Shown here: positions 1-6,752 of the stretch, one piece after another | Layout of the letters: each line of letters opens with the position of its first letter | Numbering within the stretch: the first letter of the stretch is position 1 | Assembly: GCA_964355795.1 (NCBI GenBank) | Contig: CAYHEQ010000017.1 | Coordinates: 1-15,628 of the forward strand | DNA: 15,628 bases | DNA from: CAYHEQ01 sp964355795 | Lineage (GTDB): Bacteria; Patescibacteriota; JACPGU01 | Reading direction: 5' to 3' | Made by a program: the position numbers and the translations under genes | Notes under the pieces: model-generated | What the model was told of the DNA's origin: nothing | The model's input: only the letters and a program-made list of their open reading frames with translations | The model's database searches: none

Positions 1-9
1 AAAATGTCC

Positions 10-38
10 TTGACAAGAAGTAGCGGAAGTGATATAAT
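10..38 (+). promoter_or_regulatory. Consensus sigma-70 promoter of the 5' ncRNA
   Basis: TTGACA lies at 10-15 and TATAAT at 33-38, separated by exactly 17 nt. Both hexamers match the consensus perfectly. The predicted transcription start is near 45. No translatable ORF on this strand starts downstream before the terminator at 646-672, so the promoter most likely drives a stable RNA. Confidence 0.88.
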
Positions 39-44
39 GAGGAA

Positions 45-672
45 AGATTTAACAACCTAAAGCTAAAAAGAAAGGGAAAGAAAGGGGGTGAAGAAAGGGA
101 TGAATTACAGAGCCTACCCAACGGGCTTTGTGCCCGATGGCGTGTGGCAGGGAAGTCTGCCAACTGCGGCCCGGGGCCCTTTAACCGGCTAGGTTAACCG
201 CAGAAAAAACAGCCTGCTCGACCCTAAGACAAAAAGAAAGGAGGCGGGGAAGGTGAGATATCCAACCCCATTTGGTTGAGGACGTGGCCGAAGGTCACGA
301 AAGATATCGGGGGCGCAAGGCATCAAGGTAAGGGCAACATAGACCGGCGCTAAAGGCATCCTACGGGATACCCAGCCAGTCACCGCCTTTACCAAACCTT
401 GGAACCCAAAACTTTTTTTCTACCCCCACTTGGGGGTAAGCAATGGACGAAATGGAGAGGAATAAAAAACAGGAGGAAAAAATAATCCTTCTTCTCCAAA
501 GTAGTTGAAGCTTAATGGGGTGGTTCCCCGGCATCAGCCTTAATAACCCGATTTTCGCCCTAAAAGATTACTAGCTATCAAACCACCGTTTGAGACCGCT
601 GGATTCCGGAAGAGGAAAATCGTCCATTTTCAAATAATACGAAGTCCCCGGCGCTACCGCGCTGGGGCTTTT
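45..672 (+). ncRNA. Large structured non-coding RNA, class not recognised
   Basis: A region of about 630 nt between a perfect promoter and a strong terminator has no credible plus-strand ORF. Helices visible by eye: 122-126/132-136; 145-150/157-162 (loop GGAAGT); 164-169/198-203 enclosing 181-186/192-197; 257-262/303-308 closing a three-way junction with hairpins 263-267/274-278 and 283-289/293-299; 324-329/396-401 enclosing 351-357/385-391, which encloses 358-361/366-369 capped by a C(UACG)G tetraloop; 421-427/432-438; and a long-range helix 442-450/620-628 enclosing 454-462/489-497. The density of exact pairings and the strong signals point to an abundant housekeeping-type RNA. I looked for the conserved cores of RNase P RNA, tmRNA, SRP RNA and group I or II introns and did not find them. 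Function is unknown; the ends are inferred from the promoter and terminator. Confidence 0.72.
646..672 (+). terminator. Intrinsic terminator of the 5' ncRNA
   Basis: A 9-bp stem pairs 646-654 (CCCCGGCGC) with 659-667 (GCGCTGGGG), with one G-U pair and a four-base loop (TACC). It is followed by CTTTTCG, with further T-runs near 684-702. This is a strong Rho-independent terminator closing the transcript that begins near 45. Confidence 0.85.
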
Positions 673-1114
673 CGTTTCCGGGCTTTTTTATTTCCCCTTT
701 TTTGGCTTAATATCAAATAATAGAGGCCAAAATCAAAGCTTCGTTCCTTGTTTAAGCTAAGAAAACAAACAATCTTATTCGTATATGTAGATGATATAAT
801 AATCTTGGCTACATTATCGCACAAAACATCGATTTTAGCCTCTAAAATTTACCATTAAACCCCTTTTTTCGTGATAAAATGGGGGAATTAGTTGCTAGTT
901 TCTAGTTTTTAGTTTCTGGTTTTCTGTTCGTATGTTCGTATCAGTTCGTATGTGTGTAGTATACCCCCAAAACGCCTTATCTCTCCATCTTTAGCCGACC
1001 TCTCCCAAGATATTGCTGGCGCGATACCGGTGGATTTGGTTGAGTCATAGGAACCACTCTTCTGACAACCCTTTATAGATACCAAATGAAAAAATGGCTA
1101 AATAGACAAAACTC
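673..1114. other. Intergenic spacer with repeats, no gene seen
   Basis: No supportable gene lies here. The spacer holds an inverted repeat, 722-734 against 831-843 (12 of 13 positions complementary), around a TATAAT at 795-800 that lacks a convincing -35. A hairpin at 861-885 pairs CCCC-T-TTTT with AAAA-T-GGGG. From 891 to about 925 there is a degenerate T/G-rich repeat (variants of TAGTTTCTAGTTTT), then three variants of GTTCGTATG at 926-952. Nothing recognisable appears from 960 to 1114. Confidence 0.6.
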
Positions 1115-1143
1115 TTGCATCTTTAGGCAAAATGTAGTATAGT
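1115..1143 (+). promoter_or_regulatory. Sigma-70-like promoter of the 302-aa orphan gene
   Basis: TTGCAT (1115-1120) and TATAGT (1138-1143) are separated by 17 nt. Transcription would start near 1150, giving a leader of about 40 nt. The leader carries a strong Shine-Dalgarno sequence, AAAGGAGGG (1174-1182), eight bases before the ATG at 1191. Confidence 0.72.
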
Positions 1144-1190
1144 GAGGCCATTAACATCTTGGACAAAAAACACAAAGGAGGGTCGCCAAA

Positions 1191-2099
1191 ATGAGCGTCA
1201 AAAAGAAGGTTTCTTTGATGGAAATGATGCGGAAAATTCTTGAGTATCGGTTCGCGCATCACTGGCAGGATGCCGTCAAGGCCATCGGCAAGCTTGAAGC
1301 CCTGGCTCAAAAAAATCCTGACGACAAGGAAAAATTCGCGCTCCCTATTCTGGCGCTCAAAACAGAATGCAACAAAACTCCTTTAGAGGCGAAAAAGCTC
1401 GCGAAAAGGCTTTCTCGCCAACTATCCCGAATGTCAAAAAACGAGTGGGAAGCAGATGACGACTGGACTAATTTCTGGATGGCTTATGGCTATCTCGTGC
1501 TATCCAGCATCTTCGGCAATGGGGAGCGCATGAGCGCCAGATATCTCCAGAAAGCCTCCGCCTTTGTCGGGGAAATCCGCCTCAACTCAAGTATGGAGAC
1601 TTTTCAGGAATTTTACGGTTATTTTAAGGAGATATGTGTGACCATCCTCCTTTACCGAGGGATTTCCGTCTATCGAAAGAGAAAACCTTTCGAAGAAGAG
1701 CCTGATAACGAAGAGTATAAGGCTTCTCTCGAATCAGCTCGGATCCTGGAGGCGGGAACGATTATCTTTCCAAAATTAACATTTTGCAAGATCTATACAT
1801 CGCACCTGCTGAATACGGCCGAAGCGATGGCACCCAAAGAGATTAGCGAAGAATTGGCAGAGTATCTCTGCCTGGCCGTGCAAAGTGGCCACTCCCATCA
1901 TGTCATCAGCGCCCTCATGGGAATGGCTCATTTGAGGAGGCTGAGCGGAGCCAAAACCGATGATCGGCTCATCCGTAACCTACTGGCCAATGCCAAACTT
2001 TTCCTGCCCCTCGTTAGGGAGCAAGAGGAGAGAGAGTGGGCCAGCGCCATTATTAATGATTTTCCCTTATTTGCTGAAAAAATCCGACCGCTCGTCTGA
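1191..2099 (+). CDS. Hypothetical alpha-helical protein, 302 aa
   Basis: I do not recognise the family. The product is soluble and rich in charged residues, Leu and Ala, with no signal peptide or transmembrane segment. It appears almost entirely helical, with amphipathic stretches reminiscent of TPR/HEAT-like helical repeats, but I cannot define a repeat unit. Notable patches are a basic N-terminus (KKK near residue 4), a WxxxDDWTNFW-like aromatic patch near residues 84-96, an acidic stretch (FEEEPDNEE, about 166-174) and a His-rich segment (SGHSHH, about 231-236). No catalytic motif is evident. The ATG start is set by AAAGGAGGG eight bases upstream. Its own promoter (1115-1143) and terminator (2129-2153) make it a monocistronic unit, unlike the neighbouring cca. 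That it is a real gene is well supported; its function is unknown. Confidence 0.8.
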   Translation: MSVKKKVSLMEMMRKILEYRFAHHWQDAVKAIGKLEALAQKNPDDKEKFALPILALKTECNKTPLEAKKLAKRLSRQLSRMSKNEWEADDDWTNFWMAYGYLVLSSIFGNGERMSARYLQKASAFVGEIRLNSSMETFQEFYGYFKEICVTILLYRGISVYRKRKPFEEEPDNEEYKASLESARILEAGTIIFPKLTFCKIYTSHLLNTAEAMAPKEISEELAEYLCLAVQSGHSHHVISALMGMAHLRRLSGAKTDDRLIRNLLANAKLFLPLVREQEEREWASAIINDFPLFAEKIRPLV

Positions 2100-2128
2100 T
2101 GTTGGCGGGCGCTGACGCAAAGATATCT

Positions 2129-2153
2129 GGAGGCCTCCACGGCCTCCTTTTTG
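2129..2153 (+). terminator. Intrinsic terminator after the 302-aa orphan
   Basis: GGAGGCC (2129-2135) pairs with GGCCTCC (2141-2147) across a five-base loop and is followed by TTTTTG. This is a compact 7-bp GC-rich stem with a U-run, 30 bases past the stop codon. Confidence 0.85.
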
Positions 2154-2167
2154 TTTGAGCGGGAAGG

Positions 2168-2176
2168 TGGTATAAT
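2168..2176 (+). promoter_or_regulatory. Extended -10 promoter upstream of cca
   Basis: TATAAT at 2171-2176 is preceded by TG at 2168-2169, giving an extended -10 (TGnTATAAT). The -35 position falls in the T-run of the preceding terminator and is poor, which fits extended -10 promoters. The leader would be about 70 nt, AT-rich and repetitive (ATAATTCAT variants), with no Shine-Dalgarno site before the ATG at 2253. Confidence 0.6.
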
Positions 2177-2252
2177 AAATAAGAAAATAAAAAACTAAGA
2201 AAATAAGAAATTAAAGCCATAATTCATAATTCATGCTTCATAATTCAATTCC

Positions 2253-3740
2253 ATGACCAAACAAGAAAAAAATGGGCAAAAAATCGTGGGGATACTGGAA
2301 AAGGCAGGCTATACTGCCTTGTTTGCTGGTGGGTATGTTAGAGACAAGATAATGGAGCGGGAGACTCACGATATTGATATCACCACTTCGGCCACGCCGG
2401 CAGAAGTGATCAAAGTTTTGGACAAAAATAAGATTAAGCATATTGAAATAGGGGAGAGCTTTGGAGTGATCGCGGCGGTCGTGCCTTTGAAAGTAGCCCA
2501 TTCGACTCGCTCCGCTCGCTCAGGGCAATCAGTTGCTTCGCAACTGATTGAGATCGCCACTTTTCGCAGTGATTATGGGAGCGAAGACCAAAGACACCCG
2601 CAGAAGGTGAAATTACAGGTTTCGGCAGAGGAAGATGTTTTGCGCCGTGATTTTACTATTAACGGACTGGTGGCAAAAATTCCAAATTCCAAATTTCAAA
2701 TTCCAAACAAATTTCAAATTACAAAGTTCAAATGGGGAGAGATAGGGGATGGCGTTAACGGAATAGACGACATTAAGTTAAAAACCATTCGTTTCATCGG
2801 TGAACCAAGCGAGCGAATCAAAGAAGACGCTTTGCGGATGTTGCGAGCGGTCAGGTTTGCCGCGCAACTAGGTTTCGTCATTGAAGAAGAAACCTTTGAG
2901 GCGATTAAAAAACATGCTCCCGATATTACGAAAATTTCGGGTGAGCGTATCCGTGACGAACTGAACAAAATCTTAACTTCACCCGACCCTAGTCATGGGC
3001 TGAGACTCTTAGACGAGCTGGGTTTGCTTCATTGCATTATTCCCGAAATTGACAAATCTCACACCTGCGATCAGCCACCGTCTCATCACGCGGAAGGCAC
3101 AGTGTGGAATCATATGTTGCTGTGTTTGAAAAATATGAGGAAGCACGACGACCCGATTTATGTTCTCGGCGCGCTTTTTCACGACATCGCCAAAGCCTAC
3201 ACTATTCAGACGCCAGAAAAAGATGGCACCGATCGCGTTCGCTTTACCGGCCATGATATTGAAGGGGCGAAGATGACGGGGGTTATCATGCGTCGCTTGA
3301 AATATTCAAAAGAAGAAATTGACAAGGCTCAATGGCTGGTCCAATACCATATGCTCTTTGGCAATCTCGCCAAAATGCGTCCGGCTCGCAAAATAATGTA
3401 TCTGAAACACCCGTATTTCCCAGATTTGCTGGAGCTTTTTTGGGTGGATGCGAATTCTTCTCTGCGAACAGACAAAAAGGGGCGAATCCTCCCACCAGAT
3501 TTGACGGTCTACAACAGGAGCAAGGCTTGGCTGGAAGAAGAGGAAAACAAAAAACCTTTGCCCAAAAATATTATTACCGGCCACGACATTATGAAAATCA
3601 TGGGGATAACTAGTGGCAACAAGCGGGTGGGGGAGATTATGCGAGAAGCCTACAATCTGCAATTGGAGGGAAAAATCAGGAACAGGAAAGAGGGGATAGA
3701 GGCGGTAAAGAAGTTGTTAAAAAAACAGGGTGTAATATGA
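2253..3740 (+). CDS. cca: CCA tRNA nucleotidyltransferase with HD domain
   Basis: Adds or repairs the 3'-CCA end of tRNAs from CTP and ATP in the cytoplasm. The nucleotidyltransferase head shows GGYVRD at residues 26-31 and the catalytic Asp pair D40 and D42 (HDIDI). RRDFTING follows at 131-138, then the helical neck motif ERIKEDALRMLRAVRFA. A C-terminal HD phosphohydrolase domain has H310-D311 in FHDIAK. At 495 aa it is somewhat longer than usual. Two stretches look inserted in frame: residues about 82-98 (STRSARSGQSVASQ), encoded by CTCGCT repeats and a perfect 11-bp hairpin at 2526-2550, and residues about 143-160 (NSKFQIPNKFQITKFKWG), encoded by AAATTCC/AAATTTC repeats. Both fall between conserved motifs, so the enzyme may still work. 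There is no Shine-Dalgarno site. The family assignment is secure. Confidence 0.95.
   Translation: MTKQEKNGQKIVGILEKAGYTALFAGGYVRDKIMERETHDIDITTSATPAEVIKVLDKNKIKHIEIGESFGVIAAVVPLKVAHSTRSARSGQSVASQLIEIATFRSDYGSEDQRHPQKVKLQVSAEEDVLRRDFTINGLVAKIPNSKFQIPNKFQITKFKWGEIGDGVNGIDDIKLKTIRFIGEPSERIKEDALRMLRAVRFAAQLGFVIEEETFEAIKKHAPDITKISGERIRDELNKILTSPDPSHGLRLLDELGLLHCIIPEIDKSHTCDQPPSHHAEGTVWNHMLLCLKNMRKHDDPIYVLGALFHDIAKAYTIQTPEKDGTDRVRFTGHDIEGAKMTGVIMRRLKYSKEEIDKAQWLVQYHMLFGNLAKMRPARKIMYLKHPYFPDLLELFWVDANSSLRTDKKGRILPPDLTVYNRSKAWLEEEENKKPLPKNIITGHDIMKIMGITSGNKRVGEIMREAYNLQLEGKIRNRKEGIEAVKKLLKKQGVI
2498..2550 (+). repeat. In-frame palindromic insertion in cca
   Basis: CTCGCT-type direct repeats (2505-2521) are followed by a perfect 11-bp inverted repeat: CAATCAGTTGC (2526-2536), loop TTC, GCAACTGATTG (2540-2550). 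The segment encodes about 16 residues that have no counterpart in the usual nucleotidyltransferase head, just before the IEIATFRSDYG strand. It looks like an inserted repeat element. Confidence 0.65.
2675..2732 (+). repeat. In-frame AAATTCC/AAATTTC repeat in cca
   Basis: Seven- to eight-base units such as CAAATTCC and AAATTTCAA repeat through this stretch. They encode Lys/Phe/Gln/Ile-rich residues between RRDFTING and the conserved DGVNGIDDI segment. The composition matches spacer repeats elsewhere in the window rather than the surrounding gene. Confidence 0.65.
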
Positions 3741-3774
3741 TAGGATAGGAGGTGCGACCATAAAGAAAATAAAA

Positions 3775-4566
3775 ATGCAAAAACCATATTACGAAAAAAC
3801 AGGCTTCAGGCTATACCAAGCAAACTGTTTGGATATTTTGGCTGAAATACCGGAGAATTCAGTTGATATGATTTTTGCGGATCCACCTTATTTTCTTTCA
3901 AATGGTGGTTTTAGTCTGCACGCTGGCAAGAGAGTTAGCGTAGATAAAGGCCAATGGGATGTTAGCAATGGCCTGAAGAAAGATTTTGAGTTTCATCTAG
4001 CATGGACAAAGGCTTGCCAGAGGGTTCTGAAGCCAGGTGGGACGATTTGGATTAGCGGAACATATCACTCGATCTATCAGTGCGGATTTGCCTTGCAAGT
4101 CAACAAATTTCATATCCTGAACGATATTGCATGGTTTAAACCTAACGCTTCGCCGAATCTTAGCTGTCGTTTTTTTACTGCTAGTCACGAGACGATTATT
4201 TGGGCGAGAAAGAACAAAGACGGAAAACACAAGTTTAATTATGGTTTAATGAAAAATGGCAATTGGCCTGAAGATTTTATCAAAAAGCCAGGTCTACAAA
4301 TGCGTAGTGTCTGGTCTATTTACCCACCCCAAAGAGAGGAAAAAACTTTTGGCAAACATCCAACACAAAAACCAATAGATTTGCTTGTAAGAATTGTTTT
4401 AGCTAGCACGGAAAAAGGAGATATTGTCCTCGATCCTTTCACTGGCTCATCGACAACCGGTTTGGCTGCTTTTTTGAATGGCAGAAAATTTATCGGTATT
4501 GATATGGAAAAGAAATATCTTGATTTGTCCATAAAAAGGTTACAAGAATTAACTAGCAAAAAATAA
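3775..4566 (+). CDS. Type II adenine-specific DNA methyltransferase, DpnA/HindIII-like beta class
   Basis: Transfers a methyl group from S-adenosylmethionine to adenine in a short DNA site, protecting it from the partner endonuclease. The catalytic motif IV DPPY is at residues 36-39 (DMIFADPPYFLSNGG). The S-adenosylmethionine-binding motif I, DPFTGSSTTG, is at 220-229 near the C-terminus, preceded by KHPTQKP at 194-200. The order IV then I marks a beta-class N6-adenine (or N4-cytosine) enzyme. The 263-aa length and phrases such as VDKGQWD, APNLSCRFFT-like and HETIIWARKN resemble DpnA of the DpnII system as I recall it. The recognition site cannot be read from sequence. AGGAGGTG at 3747-3754 is too far from the ATG (20 nt) to act normally. 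The stop lies 13 nt before the endonuclease start, so the two form one operon, possibly read from the cca promoter. Confidence 0.9.
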   Translation: MQKPYYEKTGFRLYQANCLDILAEIPENSVDMIFADPPYFLSNGGFSLHAGKRVSVDKGQWDVSNGLKKDFEFHLAWTKACQRVLKPGGTIWISGTYHSIYQCGFALQVNKFHILNDIAWFKPNASPNLSCRFFTASHETIIWARKNKDGKHKFNYGLMKNGNWPEDFIKKPGLQMRSVWSIYPPQREEKTFGKHPTQKPIDLLVRIVLASTEKGDIVLDPFTGSSTTGLAAFLNGRKFIGIDMEKKYLDLSIKRLQELTSKK

Positions 4567-4579
4567 TCTGTAAAACGAT

Positions 4580-5196
4580 ATGGGAAAAAAGTATCTAAAG
4601 CTACTCGGCAATAAAGAAGTTATTAAATGGTGTTACGAGGGCATCACTGATGTTTCTTTGAAAAACACGGAAAGCGAAAAGAAGCTGAAAGCGCCAAAAA
4701 AAATAGAGAAGAAGTGGGGCAATAAAGTAATTCAAACATCAAATGGCAAGCAATGGACTACGGTGCTTTGTCAGGATTTGGCTATGGAAGCACTCATTGT
4801 CCTTGGTAGAAAAAAGTTAGAAAAACAGAGCCCAAAAAGAGTTCTCTTAGAAACAAAAAATACGATCCCGATCTGGAATGCGATGATTATGTTTATGAAG
4901 TAAAGGGGCGAAGTTGGTGTACCCCAGGTACGGCTGGAGAGAAAATACTTGGAGTTCCTTTGAAATACGGGGAAGTGCCACGCTTGTACAAAAAACCTCT
5001 GCAAATTATTTTAGTTGGATATCAAGAGTATGAAGCTCGGGAGAAATTTGCTTTTGGGGATCTGCTAGACAAGAACAACCAAACCCCAGAGTTGGAAGAT
5101 AGCCTAGCTTTTTACAAAGAACATAATATCGAATATGTTGCTTTTACGGATATTCTAAAAAGAATTGGTTTCGGCAAAGACTGTTGGAACAAATAA
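4580..5196 (+). pseudogene. Type II restriction endonuclease, PD-(D/E)XK, split by a -1 frameshift
   Basis: Partner of the methyltransferase. The first frame starts at ATG 4580 and stops at 4901-4903. It has an N-terminal region ending in QWTTVLCQDLAMEALIVLGRKK. The frame one base back is open from 4810 to 5196 and carries the catalytic motif PDLECDDYVYEVK (D, then E-x-K), then CTPGTAGEKILGVPLKYGEVP. That continuation is homologous in style to short type II endonucleases. Joining the frames at the A-run 4810-4815 (codons AGA AAA AAG in the first frame) gives about 205 aa with a smooth junction, GRKKVRKTEPKKSSLRNKKYDPD. A second A-run, 4855-4860, is a less natural joint. Three explanations are possible: a programmed -1 shift on A_AAA_AAG, a one-base loss in an A7 run (pseudogene), or a sequencing error. 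The specificity is unknown. There is no Shine-Dalgarno site before the ATG. Confidence 0.8.
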
Positions 5197-5378
5197 CATA
5201 CGCTATGAAACCTGTGGAGAATTGCCATAAAGAAGCTATTGAAGCTATTTCGATGAAAGAGTAAGATAGGGAAGAGGCAATTGCTACATTGTTAAATTGT
5301 TATATTGTCAGGGTTAATGTGCCAGAAACCACCACCCAAAACCTAAAACCTAAAAACTATAACCTAACACCTAGTATT
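5197..5378. repeat. Spacer with repeats between the endonuclease and NYN genes
   Basis: A 19-codon ORF (5205-5264, ATG to TAA, encoding MKPVENCHKEAIEAISMKE) has no Shine-Dalgarno site and no family I recognise; it may be a remnant. From about 5313 to 5375 the DNA becomes a degenerate repeat of AACCTAAA-type units. The longest NYN reading frame runs through this repeat, but it is probably untranslated. Confidence 0.5.
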
Positions 5379-5900
5379 ATGATCATAAAAAACAAAGAAC
5401 AGCGAGTCGCCGTTTTCGTTGATGTACAAAATCTTTATTACACAGCGCGCCATTTGTATGGTTCAAAAGTGAATTTCGGCGCGATCTTGAAAGAAACAGT
5501 AGGGGACAGGAAATTGATTCGCGCTATCGCTTACGCCGTGAAGGCGCAAATGCCCGAAGAAGGCACTTTTTTTGACGCTTTGAACAAAAGTGGTTTTGAA
5601 GTGAAATTGAAAGACCTGCAAACTTTCGTGGACGGCACGAAAAAAGCCGATTGGGATGTGGGTTTGGCCATGGATGTTATCAGAATGGCGCCGAATATTG
5701 ACGCTGTTATTTTAGTTTCTGGCGATGGCGACTATATTCCGTTAGTGGAATACCTCCAAAATCACGGCAAATTAGTAGAAGTAGCGGCCTTTGGCCGATC
5801 GGCCAGTCAAAATCTTGTGGCTCGCGCCGATGACTTCCTTGATCTGGAAAAAATAGATAAAAAAGTTTTATTAAAATACAACCGACCAGGAAGGAAATAG
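5379..5900 (+). CDS. NYN-domain (LabA/DUF88-like) putative ribonuclease
   Basis: The protein has the PIN-like NYN fold, a metal-dependent nuclease fold thought to act on RNA. The first strand is VAVFVDVQNLYY with D15 and N18. A central acidic pair occurs in DWDVGLAMDV (D91, D93). The signature VSGDGDYIPLVEYLQNHGK carries D116 and D118. This covers the acidic residues expected for metal binding. The length from ATG 5379 is 173 aa, close to a single-domain family member. The frame is open from 5289, but the extra 30 codons are encoded by an AACCTAAA repeat and the conserved fold begins just after M at 5379, so I chose the later start. There is no Shine-Dalgarno site. The RNA target is unknown. 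Confidence 0.85.
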   Translation: MIIKNKEQRVAVFVDVQNLYYTARHLYGSKVNFGAILKETVGDRKLIRAIAYAVKAQMPEEGTFFDALNKSGFEVKLKDLQTFVDGTKKADWDVGLAMDVIRMAPNIDAVILVSGDGDYIPLVEYLQNHGKLVEVAAFGRSASQNLVARADDFLDLEKIDKKVLLKYNRPGRK

Positions 5901-6010
5901 GAATAAGCAATTCGTAGTAATTTGCGCTTCGCGCGTAATTTAATAGTAACTGTTCGTATAAATCACGATTAAATTACTATAAGTTACAACAAATTACCCA
6001 ATTACCCTAA

Positions 6011-6679
6011 ATGTTTCATCATCATCTTAAACAAACACTAATATCTCTTCTGTCACTACTCATTGTGGGGGGGATTTTGTATCTTGGTTTTGCCCCCAAT
6101 CTGCCATCTATCGCTTCCGATGGAGGAAGCGGGAACACCAATCTTTTGAGCTTGCCAGAGATAGGAGAGAGAATAGAGGCAGGAAACAGCGTCAACCAAT
6201 ACAGCATCAAGTCAGCGCCCTATCCGTCTGGCCAAAACATTCCAGCGAACGCCGAATCAATATTATTTTTCGTTAACGAAGTTATTGACGGCAATACCTT
6301 GATAGCCGATGGAGATAAAAGAATTCGCCTGATTGGTATCAAATCTCCCGACAAAGACGAAGAATATGGGGTAGAGGCGACAGATTTTTTGCAAAAACTG
6401 GTAGCCGGTCAAGAAATTCTTTTCGTTCCCGACAAAGAAAATCCGAAGGATGACTTTGGCCGACTGCGTGGCGTTATTTATCGCGAAAATATCAATGTGA
6501 ATATTGAGATGATTCGCGCGGGATTAGCACATATTTATCCTTCCTATCCTTCATCAATCAATTACGATGATTGGCAAGAATTTGCCAAAGAAGCCAAAGA
6601 GGCCAAGAGAGCTCTCTGGGGCAAGGAGAGGTATTACAATAGATTCATAGGGGAAGAAGAAGTAATACCGATGTTGTAG
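6011..6679 (+). CDS. Membrane-anchored SNase-like protein with altered active site
   Basis: The N-terminus has one hydrophobic segment (about residues 9-27) after a short basic/His-rich start, so the protein is anchored in the membrane or exported. After a low-complexity linker, residues 85-210 form a staphylococcal-nuclease (OB-fold) domain: VIDGNT (91-96), IRLIGIKSPD (105-114), FGRLRG (149-154), NIEMIRAGLAHIY and a C-terminal ALWG. In active SNases the corresponding positions are Asp (DGDT), Arg, Asp (GID), Glu (PE) and Arg. Here they are D93-G-N95, R106, K111, D114 and R151. Both arginines persist, but the metal ligands D21 and D40 of staphylococcal nuclease are Asn and Lys, and Glu43 is Asp. 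It may bind nucleic acid without cutting it. There is no Shine-Dalgarno site. Confidence 0.85.
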   Translation: MFHHHLKQTLISLLSLLIVGGILYLGFAPNLPSIASDGGSGNTNLLSLPEIGERIEAGNSVNQYSIKSAPYPSGQNIPANAESILFFVNEVIDGNTLIADGDKRIRLIGIKSPDKDEEYGVEATDFLQKLVAGQEILFVPDKENPKDDFGRLRGVIYRENINVNIEMIRAGLAHIYPSYPSSINYDDWQEFAKEAKEAKRALWGKERYYNRFIGEEEVIPML

Positions 6680-6752
6680 TAGTCCGTTCGTGAAAATTAG
6701 CGAAAATCCCAAAAAATATACACAAAATTAGCGATAATTTGCATTAAATAAA

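Noticed and set aside
316..345. GCGCAAGG and ATCAAGGTAAGGG resemble part of bacterial RNase P RNA (ATCAGGTAAGGG).
   Set aside because: The conserved GAGGAAAGTCC block and the matching ACAGAA...GGCTTA block are both missing in the right places, so the likeness is probably chance. A model search should still test it.
45..672. tmRNA, SRP RNA, group I or group II intron.
   Set aside because: There is no tRNA-like ends with CCA, no tag reading frame, no SRP GNAR/GGAA helix 8 core, and no intron core or domain V seen.
926..952. CRISPR-like repeats (GTTCGTATG variants).
   Set aside because: Units are 9-10 nt, degenerate and without spacers; there are no cas genes in the window.
960..1050. Short open stretch reading LADLSQDIAGAIPVDLVES before a stop.
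   Set aside because: It is too short, has no start signal and matches no family I know; insufficient to call a remnant.
3332..3613. A 93-codon ORF inside cca and several minus-strand ORFs over cca, ftsA, ftsZ and ileS.
   Set aside because: They are shadows of strongly conserved genes in another frame, with no start signals of their own.
5289..5378. N-terminal extension of the NYN protein.
   Set aside because: It is encoded by an AACCTAAA-type repeat and precedes the conserved first strand; an in-frame ATG lies at 5379.
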